Shown: positions 1-12,325 of the stretch, piece after piece | How the letters are laid out: each line of letters starts with the position of its first letter | How positions within the stretch are numbered: the stretch's first letter is position 1 | DNA from: Chrysomallon squamiferum | Taxonomy: Eukaryota > Mollusca > Gastropoda > Neomphalida > Peltospiridae | Length of the DNA stretch: 50,000 nucleotides | Direction of reading: 5' to 3' | Assembly (NCBI GenBank): GCA_012295275.1 | Contig: CM022670.1 | Coordinates: 14,483,362-14,533,361 of the forward strand | The notes under the pieces: generated by a model | Told to the model about the DNA's origin: nothing | What the model saw: the letters and a program-made list of their open reading frames with translations, nothing else | Databases searched by the model: none | Made by a program: the position numbers and the translations under genes

Positions 1-351
1 GCATATATATATATTATATGTATGGTTTTACACATATATTCATATTCAGGTAATGTTCTTAATCCTTTGGGTTTTTTAAGTCAGCATTAAAAACAACAAC
101 AAAGCAACTAGCTAATTAAAAGATAGGTAAATGGATATACAGATTGATAGATAGATATATACAGAGACACACAGATAGAGAGATGCGATAAACAGATAGA
201 TAAAGAGACTTTCCCGTCGACAGTGAAATGATTAATAACAGTAAGTAAAAATCCCAATAAATATTTCAGTGTTGCAGGAATATATAATATATATTACTTC
301 TTTATATAGGATAATCTACAGAAAGTTAAAGTGAAATAAAATGTTACTTAC

Positions 352-486
352 CGTTTTTACACTGATTTCCCATGTAGCCTGCTGTACAACCTCCAGTACA
401 GTTTCCAGAGAATCTATCACAAGTTTTTTTTATACAGTTCCCACATGTAGATCTACAGTTTTTGCCATACGTTCCTGAACTGCATT
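352..486 (-). CDS. Copy A EGF exon 3 (45-residue, 8-Cys type)
   Basis: 135 nt, phase 1-1. It is very similar to the exon at 1246-1112 (CSSGTYGKNCRSTCGNC, then CTGGCTAGYMGNQCKNG), so the two arose by local exon duplication. The acceptor follows a long (TTA)n tract. Last exon of copy A before the window edge. Confidence 0.8.
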
Positions 487-488
487 CT

Positions 489-545
<57 letters not shown>

Positions 546-3500
546 TTAATAATAATGGTGATAATAATAATAATAATAATAATAATGAAAAGGAAGGGCA
601 TAACAAATAAGATCTGCATTCTGTCAAAGTAGGAACTGCTGCCTTATATGATAATAATAATAATAGTATTGATGACAAAAATAATGCATTGTTATAAACA
701 TACATACATACATTTATACTTTGATGCAACATACGTACATACATACATATATACATACATACATATGTTTATATGCATACAGGCAGACATTCAAACGTGA
801 ATACATACATATAGAGATAGATAGATCGATATACAGATATATGAGATAGGCAGATAGATAAAGAGAGAGACAGACAGACATATAGATAGACAGACATATA
901 TAGATGGATATACAGTTAAATAGAAAAACAGACAGTTAGAGAGACAAATACAGATACAAAGAAAAGAACATCAACACAAATAAGTTTTCCATCTCCAGTG
1001 AAATGGTTAATAACAATAAATAAAATACCCATTAAATATTTGATATATATATTTTTTTCTTTGTAAAGTATAATCTACAGAAATATAAAGTGAAAATAAA
1101 AAGTTACTTACTGTTTCTGCATTGATTTCCCATGTAGCCTGCTATACAACTTCCAGTACAGTTTCCAGAGAATCTATCACAAGTTTTGTTGATACAGTTC
1201 CCACATCTAGATTTACAGTTTTTACCATACGTTCCTGAACTGCATTCTATAGCTATTACAGTTAATAATAATAACAACAACAACAACAACAACAACTATA
1301 ATAATAACAATAACAGAAACAATAATAGTAATAATAAAGAAATAAGATATCTAGACCAGATATTAATTCATTCAGCATTCTATTTATATATATATATATG
1401 CATATGTACGTGAGTACATCTATGCACACGCACGCACATATACATATATTATATATTTATATACATGCATACATATATACATACATAACTATACTCATAC
1501 ATAAAATCATGTCTATCATTGTATACACACAGATGTATATATCTGTTCACATACAGAGAGAAAGACACACACACACATACACATAGGATATTTATTTACA
1601 GATATACATATATTCATATATATATATATATATAAACACACACACATATACATAAATACATACATGCATCTATCTATTTATCTATCCATCCAGCCATGTT
1701 TAAAAAAAAACAAAAAAACAAAAAAACATGATAGATTTTATATTTAGTTTAAGTGAAAATGAAATAAGTATTTCATATGACGTTCATATTAATGCGAACA
1801 TAGACAGCTTGAACATATATTGAATATTTTATTGCTTCTTCTAAAAAATAAAACAGTCTAATGATTTTTTCCTTCGTCCTTGGTTATAAGACACTGTTTT
1901 TGGATCATAATAAAAAAGTTTTAAGAACAGATTTTTGGATACACTGTTTTTATACCATAATAAAAAAGTTTTAAAAACAAATTTTTGGATACAATTGTTT
2001 TGAGTTATTTACTACTTTTATTTAATTACCAGATCGATAATTTAATCAGATATCATTAAAATATATTATTTCTTCAAGTATTTAATTGTTCTTAGAAATA
2101 GTTCCAACAAAGTTAGTTTACCTTGTGTACAGTCTGTTCCAGTCCATCCTGCCGTACATCCTGTAGTGTCACACTTTCCTGTCTGTACGTCACAAGATGA
2201 GTGTGTGTTAACACAGTGACGTTTTTCACACAACTTGTCACAGTTAGAACCATACTTGACTTTCAGCTCACACGCTAATATAATATAATATAATATAATA
2301 ACCTGATATAAGTATAACATAGCATAGCGTAAAATAGATCATATATAATATATGTTTCATACAGAGTACATTTAGAAACAGAATAATATACTGAAATTAC
2401 ACTCAGTTGTATATGCATTTTAGAGTTTGAGTAAATAGTAAATGAATTAATGAATATAATTATAGTAAAATATAATACCAAACCATTTGACCGGCTTTCC
2501 CCACGAAAAAGAAAAACAAAATTACAAAAACAACAACAAACAAATTAAATAATAATAATAATAATAAAAGAATAAACATAAATAATAAATAAATAAATAA
2601 ATAAATAAGTAAATAAATATGCGTAGTATCCATTGTATTTAATAAGGCTTGGGTCCAGAAATGGTCTAGAACCGCTATTGATAAATGTTCTTGATTTTCG
2701 TTAGAATCAGACATACATTTTACTAATTGCTAAATTGTGAATATTTGGTTTTATGTGTGTTTATGTGTTAGCACACAAAAGACAAATTAATCAAATAAAT
2801 ATATGAATGAATGAAAGAATGAATAAATAAATAATGAAATATAATATATTTTACTTATTCGTTTTCAGAATTTAATCAATTTAAACTAATACTCAAAAAA
2901 CTAATATGTCTAAAACAGAACATTATTCTGATGATCGTTTTCAGTATAAAATAGTAAATTTTAGGAAACCACTTTTCGTATTTTTCAGTTTCTTTTTTTT
3001 TTTTTTTTTTATTATTGTAAGTAGAAACCGAAGAAACATATTTGCAAATCTTTTCACACACACACACGCACACATAAACACACATCTATATTAAATTAAT
3101 GAATAAATATAAGAATAAATGAGTAAACAAATAAATAATGCAATAAGTTGTTTTTTATGCTTATTCATTTTAACTGATTAATCAAAGTACATGATCGTAA
3201 GTTATTCTAAAGCTAATATTTCTAAAAGGAAACATTACTCTGATTACCATTTTCAGTATAATTTAGTTAATGTCAGAAAACCACATTTATTTCTTATCGT
3301 GTAAAATACATACATATTTTTTCACGTTACAGGGTTTCAGTATAATCACGATATTTTAATTTCTATTTCTGATAATAAGGTCATTCTCAATGCAAAATAA
3401 AAACAGTAGATAATTAAACAACACAGAATTGTTTTAATGATGATACGTGTTTAAGTCAGATTTAACACGAAGGACAGTTCTCTTTAACTCACCGTAGACT

Positions 3501-4044
3501 TCAACTTCTAAAATGTTCAATGTTGTACCACTGTTAAGGCCATTATTTTGTCCTTGATAGACTGTCACGTATCTGGCATCTTCATTACACGTGAGACTCA
3601 CGATACGGTGAATATGAGATCCATCTTGTTTCCCAGTAACAGTACCACACAGATGTCCTGTGTTAGATGAATTCACTGCTGTGTTTGTGTAGATCTGTAC
3701 TCCTCGTCTTCGCCACTCATCTAAACAGATCAGTAACAGTAAAAAGAAATAATTATCTACAAAACACGTTCCTTAGAATACCTGAATATGCTTATCTGAA
3801 TGGTACAGTTTAATACTTGGTATTAGTTTTATGGAAAGTAACACAGAATAATAAAGTTACCTATGTTATATGTTTATGTATGTGTGCGCGTGTATGATTG
3901 TGTGCATGTGCGAGTGTACAGTGTGTATGTGTGTGTTTGAATGAGTCTGTCTTTATATGTATATCAGTACTATTTAGATCGGCCTCTAAAAATGTAACGA
4001 CAAAATTATTCTTAGAGAAGATAAACTAAATTTAATGCATAAAT

Positions 4045-4118
<74 letters not shown>

Positions 4119-4266
4119 CAGAAGAAGAAGAAAAATTTCAAAAATCCTAAAAGGAGAAAAATAAATAAATAAATAAATAATTTCGGGCCGTTTATGAAGT
4201 GATAGCAGGAAGGATAAAACTTTTTATAATCCCAAAAGGAGACAGGTAAATAAATTAATAAATATG

Positions 4267-4309
<43 letters not shown>

Positions 4310-4354
4310 ACAAACAAAAAAATAAACAAATAAATAAACAAACAAACAAACAAA

Positions 4355-4417
<63 letters not shown>

Positions 4418-7400
4418 ACAAACAAACAAACAAATCAACCGGAACCTCTCAAAAGGTAATAGCAGGAAAGACAAATAAATATATTTAATTACAGCCCTCT
4501 CTGAAATATATTTTCACTTCTTGAACAAAGTACAGTTTTCCTAGATCCACTTTCCACCACGTGTAAGCTCGATTTATCGCTGTGTGTATATAATTGTTTC
4601 TATGCTGTGTAGTTTCTCCGTCCACAGCTAGTGATGCACTGCGTTGTGAGAAGTAGTAGTCTGAGTAGTAAGAACTCTGGTAGGCTGGCTTACGTAGAGC
4701 TACATTTTCTGAAAATTAAAGTATAACATAAATAAAAAATGTTTTTATTTAAAAAAAGGAAATAAGCAAATCCAATATCTTACAGAATACTGAAATTATA
4801 TAAGAAGAAAAAAAAGAACTGTAATATATATATATATATAAGTATTCGTTTTGAAATGTCGAACAAATAATTATTGTTAAATTTTATGTTTAATAAAATA
4901 AAATAAAATAAATATTTTATGCATCACCAGAAACTTAAATGTTTAGCTATCATACAAGTGAGAGCTGAGAGTAACTGATAATATGCAACATTCTATATAC
5001 CTGTATTACAAGTGACAAAAAGATTAATAAACATATTTGTCAAAACCAAAAAGAAAACACACACACACCACACACACACACACATTCACAGACATACACA
5101 TACACAAAAATATTATTAATAGAAAATGTCTTTTAAAAAAAAATTAAAAATTAAAAAAATTAAAATTCCCCCCAAAATACCTTGTTAATTAATAGCAGAA
5201 AAGACGGTTTCTTACAGTTTCCTACAAAGGTAAAAAATAGATATCTCGAGTTTTAATAAAATATTGAAAACAGGTTAGGAGAAGAAATACCCTGAAGCGT
5301 CGTTAATCAGAACCCATTATATTTTTATCTACTAAGTTACTGAGGTTACTGTATAATGAGATCTAGATTCTTCTTGTAAACTGACAGAAAGACAAGTGAC
5401 TAGTAGTACGTAAACACAATGCCACACCGATGTAATTATTTGCATGTCACTCAGTAATACGGTGAATATAAAACGGAAAAATACAAAACAACAGAGTTAA
5501 AGTGTTTCTAGATTACAGCAATGTTGTATATTGAATTAGATGATCAGAACAAGGAAGTTCAGCTATTTTCATTCTACCAGCGGCTTTGTAACTTACACAC
5601 TTATTGTCATACCAGAATGCAGGAAATACGACTCCCCGTGTAATATCGCGTGCATCGTACAAAGTACATCACTGAGTAACAGTAACGTCTGAATTTAATA
5701 TAATCTATCACAATGACAGGTATGTTGTTCAGTAATATCGGAAAAGAAAACAACAGGATATAAATTTTATTTTCAGAATGTTTGAAAACATATTGGGTTT
5801 AATTATTTAAATATTTATTTATTTGTTTGTTTCATTCTTTCTTTATTTCTTTCTTTATTTATTTTTTTGGTTCTCTCATTAAAAATATTATGGATTCATT
5901 CGATTATCATAAGTTTTAGATATTTGGCTAACTAATGTTTCTGTCTTATAATATTTCAGGCTTTTAAAATGTCACCCGCAAATAACGATAGTTACTGCTG
6001 AAAAAGGAATTATTACATCTCATAACACAAGTCAAAAGAAAATGAAAAAAGAAAAAAAGAAAAAAAAAGTCAGAAACAAAGAAACTAGAATAAAAAGAAA
6101 TACTATCACATACCACACTAATTAAATAAATGAATAAATAACACACACACACACGCACACACATATGTAATTAAAAAAATACCATTAAATCTACATTACA
6201 ACGATCTCAACTATATTAACAGTGTGACACGAATAAGATAAAACGTATGAAAAACAAATCACAATATTACTGGCAGTAAAAACGCTCCTTATAGTATTTC
6301 TTTTATTTATATATATATTTTTTAACACAGGCAACAAAATAATGTTGCAGAAATAGAGAACTCGTAAGTTTTATGAGATAAATAAATAAATAAATACCTA
6401 TAAGAAAACGGCAGTGTATCGAACTTTCTACAGTAAAATTAGTAGAAGAGTTTTCATCAAATCCAGTGTGTAAACAGAAATACTGAGCTCTAGAAGGTTT
6501 ACGCTAGGCTAGAAAAATAGGGATAAGTCACTTCTCCCTCTAGACACATTAGGACGAAATCAGGTTTCGTAAAGGCGAAATGAGACAGAACAACATAACC
6601 CAGCCATTCTCATTTACAGATCGATGTTGTTTGTAATAAAACAGGATCTTCAACACAATACTGACTACAGACTTATGCCATAAGTGATAAAATTATTTAA
6701 CAAAATATTTATTTTTATGTTTGTTTAAAATTACTGGCAGCCTCCTTTCTCGAGTGTCTGGGTCTTCTTACAAATAATTCTGTACAGTCATTTATCATGT
6801 CTATATCAAGAAATTTAATTTGTATACAAGTTTAAAGGAACTCTGTTTGTTGTCAGACTCTAATGACAAAAAAAGTAAAACAATGCATTTTGGCAGCAAT
6901 TCATACGCTTGATAACATGATGTATTAATAAATATAATTTGACGGAAATATCGCAATATTCGTTCTCGTCACCGTTGAACAAAATGGAGGCAAAATGTAT
7001 CGATCCTTTCCACTTCCAAGTCATATATTTAAAATAATAATAATAATTATTATAATAAATGAAGAAAATGAAGAAAAATAAATAAATAAATAAGAAGGCG
7101 ATATAGACTTTACCTTGGGTTAAAAGTAAGTCAAAGTTTAGTAGAAAAGGCAGAGTATGTCGCCTATGTCGATACCCACCAACTGTGATCCCTAGCTGTT
7201 AAATTTAAAATATTAATACAAGCAATATTTGACATTTTAAAACTTAGTGATCAGTTCCATCAGTTGTACGAAATCATGTTTCGGCAGAGAGTGGCAACCG
7301 GTGAATTACAAAATCGGAACGGATTGACGACACATTCATTATAAATATATTCCAATTTCATAACATTCATTATAAATATATTCCAATTTAATGTCATTTA

Positions 7401-8165
7401 ATCTTTATAAACCGGTACTCCGTCTGATTAAAATGGCATATATCCATCTGTTTATATCTACATCTCCATCTACATCTACATATCTGTATCTATATCTAAA
7501 TCTGTATCTAGATCTATATCTATACATACAAACACACATACACACACAAACAAACAAAGATATAAAAGAAGTGCATTCACAATCAAAATTTAAGGTGAAC
7601 TGTCTGTAATTTAGTCGCAGAGATCTCAGATATAATGTCTTGCGACTTCATCGACACACCGTGATGTAGATTTAACAGGTTTCAGGTGAACTGAGTCGAG
7701 AACCGTTATGTACACTGTATAGACTGTACATAGAAAATACTTTACACCGCTAAGATGACTGAGTTATAGGCCGTTCATCTCACTTATCATGTTTACATAG
7801 TTAATAACTAGTAATAAAAGCCTGTGCTGACATATCGTTAAAACTCGAACACAAATTCCATACATTTAATTCCATACAAGTATTGTAATTACACGACGTT
7901 ATCGTTTTAGAAATGTCTACATAGTGCTAGCAGTTCATTGGAATACACATGGAATTTTAATATATATACATACATACAGATGCAAACATTTCATCAAAAA
8001 CACACATATACGTACATACATGCACAAATACGGGAAGAAGAACTGCAAAATTTTTCGTTTTCTATAATATTTGAAAAGGGACTTACCAAACTTTGCAAAA
8101 ATCCTGACATGACACAAAGATATTAAATACGAAACAAAAACAAAAAACATCCACACTGTAGCCAT
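352..8165 (-). CDS. Copy A: lectin-EGF receptor of the RPTP family, 3' part outside window
   Basis: Six exons are visible: 8165-8087, 4708-4493, 3720-3493, 2274-2122, 1246-1112 and 486-352 (946 nt, all junctions phase 1). They encode a hydrophobic signal peptide, a complete FTP-type (eel fucolectin/tachylectin-4/pentraxin) F5/8C-like lectin domain split over two exons, then three 8-cysteine EGF modules. All exons are open and flanked by AG and GT; the donor after the first lectin exon (GTAATT) is weak. The gene continues left beyond base 1. By comparison with copies C and D, more EGF modules, a membrane helix and possibly phosphatase exons should follow. Known: FTP domains bind fucosylated glycans, and EGF-rich RPTPs are cell-surface receptors. 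Ligand and catalytic status are not visible here. Predicted location: plasma membrane, lectin domain outermost. Confidence 0.75.
491..589. repeat. (AAT)n microsatellite at EGF acceptor
   Basis: Near-perfect trinucleotide tract ending directly at the acceptor of EGF exon 486-352. Confidence 0.9.
1112..1246 (-). CDS. Copy A EGF exon 2 (45-residue, 8-Cys type)
   Basis: 135 nt, phase 1-1. It encodes CSSGTYGKNCKSRCGNC then CDRFSGNCTGSCIAGYMGNQ. Eight cysteines, donor GTAAGT, and a (TTA/TTG)-rich tract immediately upstream of the acceptor. Confidence 0.8.
2122..2274 (-). CDS. Copy A EGF exon 1 (51-residue, 8-Cys type)
   Basis: 153 nt, phase 1-1, encoding CELKVKYGSNCDKLC and ending TAGWTGTDCTQG. 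Eight cysteines are spaced as in MEGF/SREC-type EGF modules. The acceptor TAG is the end of a (TTATA)n microsatellite. Near-identical exons occur at 29097, 40999 and 41637. Confidence 0.8.
3493..3720 (-). CDS. Copy A lectin exon b (C-terminal half of FTP domain)
   Basis: 228 nt, phase 1-1. It encodes GVQIYTNTA, GHLCGTVTG, LTCNEDARYVTVYQG and ends LEVEVYG, matching the second half of the fucolectin fold (xxCG, ARYVTVY, L-EVEVYG). The donor GTGAGT is good. The same exon is intact in copy D (42296-42069), and a broken copy lies at 15.0 kb. Confidence 0.82.
4045..4435. repeat. (AAT)n, (GAA)n and (AAAT)n satellite block
   Basis: Consecutive tri- and tetranucleotide tracts in the lectin intron of copy A. 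Copy D has a shorter (AAT)n(GAA)n counterpart at 44230-44300. Confidence 0.9.
4493..4708 (-). CDS. Copy A lectin exon a (N-terminal half of FTP domain)
   Basis: 216 nt, phase 1 in and out. It begins ENVALRKPAYQSS after joining to exon 1 and contains SASLAVDGE and TWWKVDLGKLYFVQEVKIYF. These are the hallmark blocks of fucolectin-like F5/8C domains (NVALxKPAxQSS, A-VDG, WWxVDLG). No stops. The donor GTAATT is non-optimal. Copy D has the same exon with one extra base. Confidence 0.8.
7240..7432 (+). pseudogene. Zinc-finger-like relic in copy A intron 1 (most decayed copy)
   Basis: Homologous to the plus-strand relics at 31.18-31.31 and 48.23-48.55 kb through the flanking TTTCGGCAGAGAGT motif and a tail ending ATCTTTATAAACCGG. 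An internal stretch (TTCATTATAAATATATTCCA) is repeated in tandem and the finger coding is lost. Confidence 0.35.
7600..7900 (-). other. Copy A intron 1 block conserved in copies A-D
   Basis: Noncoding stretch just downstream of exon 1, containing GCGACTTCATC, TTTAACAGGTTTCAGG, CATCTCACTTATCAT and CCTGTGCTGA. It recurs at the same offset at 12.66-12.96, 31.54-31.85 and 49.35-49.62 kb. It may be a retained regulatory element or simply duplicated sequence. Confidence 0.5.
8087..8165 (-). CDS. Copy A exon 1: signal peptide
   Basis: The ATG at 8165 opens MATVWMFFVFVSYLISLCHV followed by RIFAKF, a typical short hydrophobic signal peptide. The exon ends in phase 1 before GTAAGT. It has the same length (79 nt) and ends as the first exons of copies B, C and D, which fixes the start codon. 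Confidence 0.8.
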
Positions 8166-8430
8166 GTTGTAAAAACTTAGTCACTGTTAACCAGCGAGTG
8201 TTTGTCTATGCAAACCGGAATTTCTATGTTTGAGTGTATCACTATTATTGTCGTTGAAACACACAATCTGTATCACGTGATTGACTAAATACACTGTGGG
8301 TTTGACTTGTTTAAGAGACAAAGGATTGTTCATGTTTAATATTCTGAGTCGAGGGGTGGTTTATTGTAGGATGAACCATCTTTTGAGCGTGTGCATTCCT
8401 TCCACTGTCACACGAATTATTTATTTATTT
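8166..8430 (-). promoter_or_regulatory. Copy A promoter block, conserved in all four copies
   Basis: Sequence upstream of the copy A ATG is shared with the regions upstream of copies B, C and D. It includes a CACGTG E-box at 8274-8279, a block read on the plus strand as ACACTGTGGGTTTGACTTG, AAGAGACAAAGGATTGTTCA (contains a SOX/TCF-like CCTTTGT on the minus strand) and a GAGGGGTGG box. Conservation next to a first exon implies promoter function; the factors are inference. Confidence 0.6.
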
Positions 8431-8928
8431 ATTTATATGTGGATATATAACGATAGGAACATGCACATATATCCATTCATGCATGCCGGCATACTCAAGA
8501 TTTGTTTGGTGTTTTTTTGTGTTTTTCAAACCATCTTGTTAAACAGAACTATGAATACGATGAAATTAAAATCAATTCACATATCTTTACGTTTATTTGT
8601 ACATTTATTTATTTTAAATTATTTGTTCTTCGAAAATATGTTTTTGTCCCTCATTATTATCTAAGATCATCATCATAATCAGCATCATAATAATCACCAT
8701 CACCATCATGCAGGAGGCATTTTAATGATTATTACCCTCCTTACCACTAATTAAATAAATGGTTTCTGATTAAGCACATTAACAAAATTAGTGAAACCGT
8801 AGCCGTAACTGCATGAACTACAAACAGCTTCAGTGTCACTGTGAAAATTCATAACATATGAATGAGGGAACGAGAGCGTACACACATACGGACTTCAGTT
8901 TTGTTATTTTTTATTCTTTTATTATTAC

Positions 8929-8986
<58 letters not shown>

Positions 8987-10318
8987 GTTATTGTACTACT
9001 ACTGCTATTACTAATATTAGTACTATTAATAACACTACTACTACTACTATCTCTACTATTATTATTATTGTTATTATTATTATCATATAGGGACTACTAT
9101 ATTTTCGTTCGAGAGCAGTATTGTTGTATAATAAACTAATTGTAATATAAAGATAATTATTTGGATGAAACAGGATGATATTACTTATTTAAAATTAAAT
9201 AAAATTAAAGATACCTGTTTAATATATCAACAAACTGATACATAAATAAATAAAATACCAGTATGAATGAAAGAATGAATGAGTAAGTAAATAATGAAAG
9301 AAATAAAGAGAAAAAAGAATAATATCAGTAGCTAATCTATTATTTAATTTAAAAAAAATAACAAAAGAAAAAAAAAATACAAAAATAATACTGATAATAA
9401 AACCTGTGCCATGATGTAACAAATATTTTATTCACTTATATATTTGCACAATAGCGTATTGTGTGCATGCGTGTCTGTATATATCTGGTTACTGGGTCCT
9501 TTTTAAAAAAATGGTATGTTCTTCTTTTTCTATGTATACAAGTGAGACTCTCTCTCTCTGTCTCTCTCTGTGTATCTCTGTCTCTCTGTGTCTCTCTCTC
9601 TTAAATCTTTGTAACTGTTTACTCGCTTGGACAAATTATTTCAGAAGAAACTTTTTAGCGAATAATAATAATTCTTTATAACGCCGAATGCAGAAAAAAA
9701 ATATTGTTTTAAAATGTTTTGGTGTGTGAGTTACTTTAACATTTGTGGTATACAAATATTATTATGTTACAAGTGAAATGTGATGTGTTTATAAATAACT
9801 GTTATTATCAAGTCATTGTTTTATTTGCATCTGACAACAGAGCATTAGCCTATTAAATGGTTTATGCTACTATGTCATAATATTTTCTAATGACCTATAT
9901 TTGCTATTTTAATGCTGTTACTTCAAAATTATTCCATGTTGCAAATATAACAATTAAAATAATGTAATTTTTCTTGTTTTGAAACAGTATATAAAGTGTA
10001 TATGAATATAAAATATCTTTGAATATATCCATACAGATTAACCCACTGTTTGTTCTATATGCGTGTTCAGATACTTTATTTAATGAAAAAATAAATGTTA
10101 CAAGAAATATATAAAAATAATGTGTGTGCCTGTGTGTCTCTCTTTATACATGTACATTATTTATCATAATTTTCAATTTATCTTTAAAATTAGATCTTCT
10201 CTTATGATATGCAGTGAATGCTCAAAAGTTAATAACAAGATATTTAATTACTTACCATATTTGCTCTCGTCTGTCTTGATTGTAAATTCTAAAAATAAAT
10301 TATAAACTGAAGACTTAC
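8431..10318. other. Region upstream of copy A, no gene seen
   Basis: Contains upstream sequence homologous to copies B and C (for example CATCATGCAGGAGGCATTTT near 8.7 kb, and about 9.1-9.4 kb matching 14.2-14.5 and 33.8-34.1 kb) and a (TTA)n tract at 8925-9090. No exon supported. Confidence 0.4.
8925..9090. repeat. (TTA)n/(CTA)n microsatellite
   Basis: Trinucleotide tract upstream of copy A. Confidence 0.9.
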
Positions 10319-10430
10319 GCACATTCTGGCCATGGCGAGAATACTTGGTAGAAATAAGTCAAGTTTAATTGTCTTTTTAAACAAGAAAATTTCCCATAAT
10401 TCATCTCTGTGAAAAGATAAACATGTAGTT
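10319..10430. pseudogene. Possible relic exon, strand uncertain
   Basis: On the minus strand, 10406-10319 is an 88-nt open stretch bounded by CACAG and GTAAGT. It joins in phase to copy B exon 1 (EMNYGKFSC...), but I recognise no domain. On the plus strand the same bases read NTW*K*VKFN...KQE, resembling a decayed lectin exon a (TWWKVDLG...FVQE). Either reading is weak. Confidence 0.25.
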
Positions 10431-10589
10431 TATAACATAGTGTCGTGAAAAATGCATAACAAATATGTTTAAATAAGGATGCGAATAATACGCATTTTAA
10501 TTGAGATTAATTAAGGACATTGAGATAAGACAGAGTTAAACACAATAATTACAGCAACTAATTATAGGTGTTTTTATATAGTACTTTGT

Positions 10590-10720
10590 AGTATTATATT
10601 ATATAATATAATATAATATAATATAATATAATATAATATAATATAATATAATATAATATAATATAAGCTAATGTAATATAATATAACATGATAAAATATC
10701 ATATAATATAAGAAATATAA
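10590..10720. repeat. (TATAA)n microsatellite
   Basis: Pentanucleotide array, about 20 units with slight decay at its right end. Confidence 0.9.
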
Positions 10721-11039
10721 TATACAGAAGATATTTAATTTTCAGTAACAGTAAAAATAATAATAATATGTATATTTTTTATTTACTGATCTACATTTTT
10801 TTTTTGTTTTTTTTTGTTTTAATAAACCCAGGGCTCAGTCTTTGTATGAGTTGATATGTACGATACAGTTTCTTTGTAATAACGCTTGTCGGAGTTAAGT
10901 CCCTTGGTACTAATAAGACAGCCTGAATGTATATACCGAAAAGCGCCACTATTTTTTGATACATAATTCAGTTTTGACTTGGAATGCTTAATTTATCTGT
11001 CTTGCATCTCCATATGACGAAATAAAAACGTAATAAAAG

Positions 11040-11639
11040 AAAAAGAAAAACAAAAATCTGACGCTTAGTTCTTCAGAAGGCACTGACAAAAATGGAAAAA
11101 ATTCAGTGTTTATATCATAAATGGCAATGGCAAAGAACTATGGTATTATCAAGCTTATATCAGATATGTTTTAAATATTAGAAATGGACAAGAACAGTTC
11201 AACAGATTATACTAACTCAGTTAAACATATTGTTTATACCTGCATTTTATCACATTTAGAAGCAACAGTCGTACAAATTCAATTACTTATTAAGCTGTCT
11301 CACATGTTTTATTTTACATATTTAATTACTTACCCAGATATATCTCATATATCTCATTTCACATATATAATTACTTATTCAGATATATCTCACGTCTTAT
11401 TTTAAATATGTGGTTTGTTTTATTTATACATTCATACACACATATATGTATACATATACATACACACACCCACACATACATACGCACATATACACACAGA
11501 TATATACGTACAGATACACATACACACATGTATGCATTGATAGAAACGTGCATACATGTAGGCATACATACCTATATACGTACCTTCATACGTACTTACA
11601 TATACATATATACACATTCATACACACGTAAATGCATAC

Positions 11640-11670
<31 letters not shown>

Positions 11671-12065
11671 TACACATACACCCACACATACTTACATACA
11701 TACATACATACATTCATACATACATACATACATACATATATATATACATATATATATATATGTAAGGAGTTAAATAGATTCTTTCAGGAAGCTTTGAAAA
11801 TACTTCATATCAAACAGATAACACTCAAGAAATAAATGATTACGATAAATTAAATACTGATGTTGCAGGACAAGGATTCCCTTATGACAAAATTAAAACG
11901 TTGTAAGAAAAATGTCATTAGACTCTTAGTGTTCCAGAATGCACCAGTAAAAGTGGAGAAAGCCCGTGTTTAAATAACAAATGTCAGTGATGCTAATATG
12001 TGTAAAACAACGAACTATGATATTACCAAGTTTATATCAGATATTTTTTAAATATTACAAATTAG
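11040..12065. repeat. Direct repeat pair flanking a satellite block
   Basis: About 11045-11185 and 11905-12065 are diverged copies. Shared elements include TTCAG/CCAGAA..GCAC, AGTGTTTATATCATAAATG-like text, GAACTATGGTATTATCAAG versus GAACTATGATATTACCAAG, and CTTATATCAGATAT. The (CATA)n satellite lies between. No coding potential seen. Confidence 0.5.
11420..11765. repeat. (CATA)n/(CA)n satellite
   Basis: ACATACAT-type array of about 340 bp. Open frames across it are compositional artefacts. Confidence 0.9.
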
Positions 12066-12141
12066 GTTATACACATACAAATTAGGTTAAACTAAATACT
12101 CTCTTTTCACATAAACAGATTAATGAATTGAATAAGACCAC

Positions 12142-12250
12142 CTTTCTGTATGTAAGAGATATTTGTCTAATCATAAAGTCACTTTTCTCTACTTGTGAAT
12201 GGTCCTATAGTCTTCATCTCTTCATCTGACCAATACGCTTCACATTTTAG
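12142..12250 (-). pseudogene. Broken phosphatase-domain exon downstream of copy B
   Basis: Clear paralogue of gene C exon 23793-23668: it encodes KCEAYWSDEEMKTIG exactly. It is 109 nt instead of 126, so 17 nt are missing after GGACCATTC, which shifts the frame to a stop within a few codons. The AG acceptor and a GT donor position remain. It shows that a phosphatase-bearing copy once stood here. No neighbouring phosphatase exons survive. Confidence 0.8.
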
Positions 12251-12264
12251 CTGAAATAAATATA

Positions 12265-12275
12265 CAAATAATGAC

Positions 12276-12325
<50 letters not shown>

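Larger units (their letters stand above)
4709..8086 (-). other. Copy A intron 1
   Basis: A 3.4 kb intron, largely homologous to copy D intron 1. Blocks at about 5300-5700 match 45040-45390, 5950-6030 matches 45840-45920 and 6530-6600 matches 47730-47800. It carries the zinc-finger relic near 7.24-7.43 kb and the exon-1-adjacent conserved block. No credible exon inside. Confidence 0.5.

Noticed and set aside
4255-4435. CRISPR-like array of short repeats
   Set aside because: It is a continuous tetranucleotide satellite without spacers in a eukaryotic intron.
10257-10290. Possible 33-nt micro-exon on the minus strand (TTTTTAG...GTAAGT) after the 10.4 kb stretch
   Set aside because: Splice-like ends only; no recognisable peptide and no paralogous exon in copies A, C or D.
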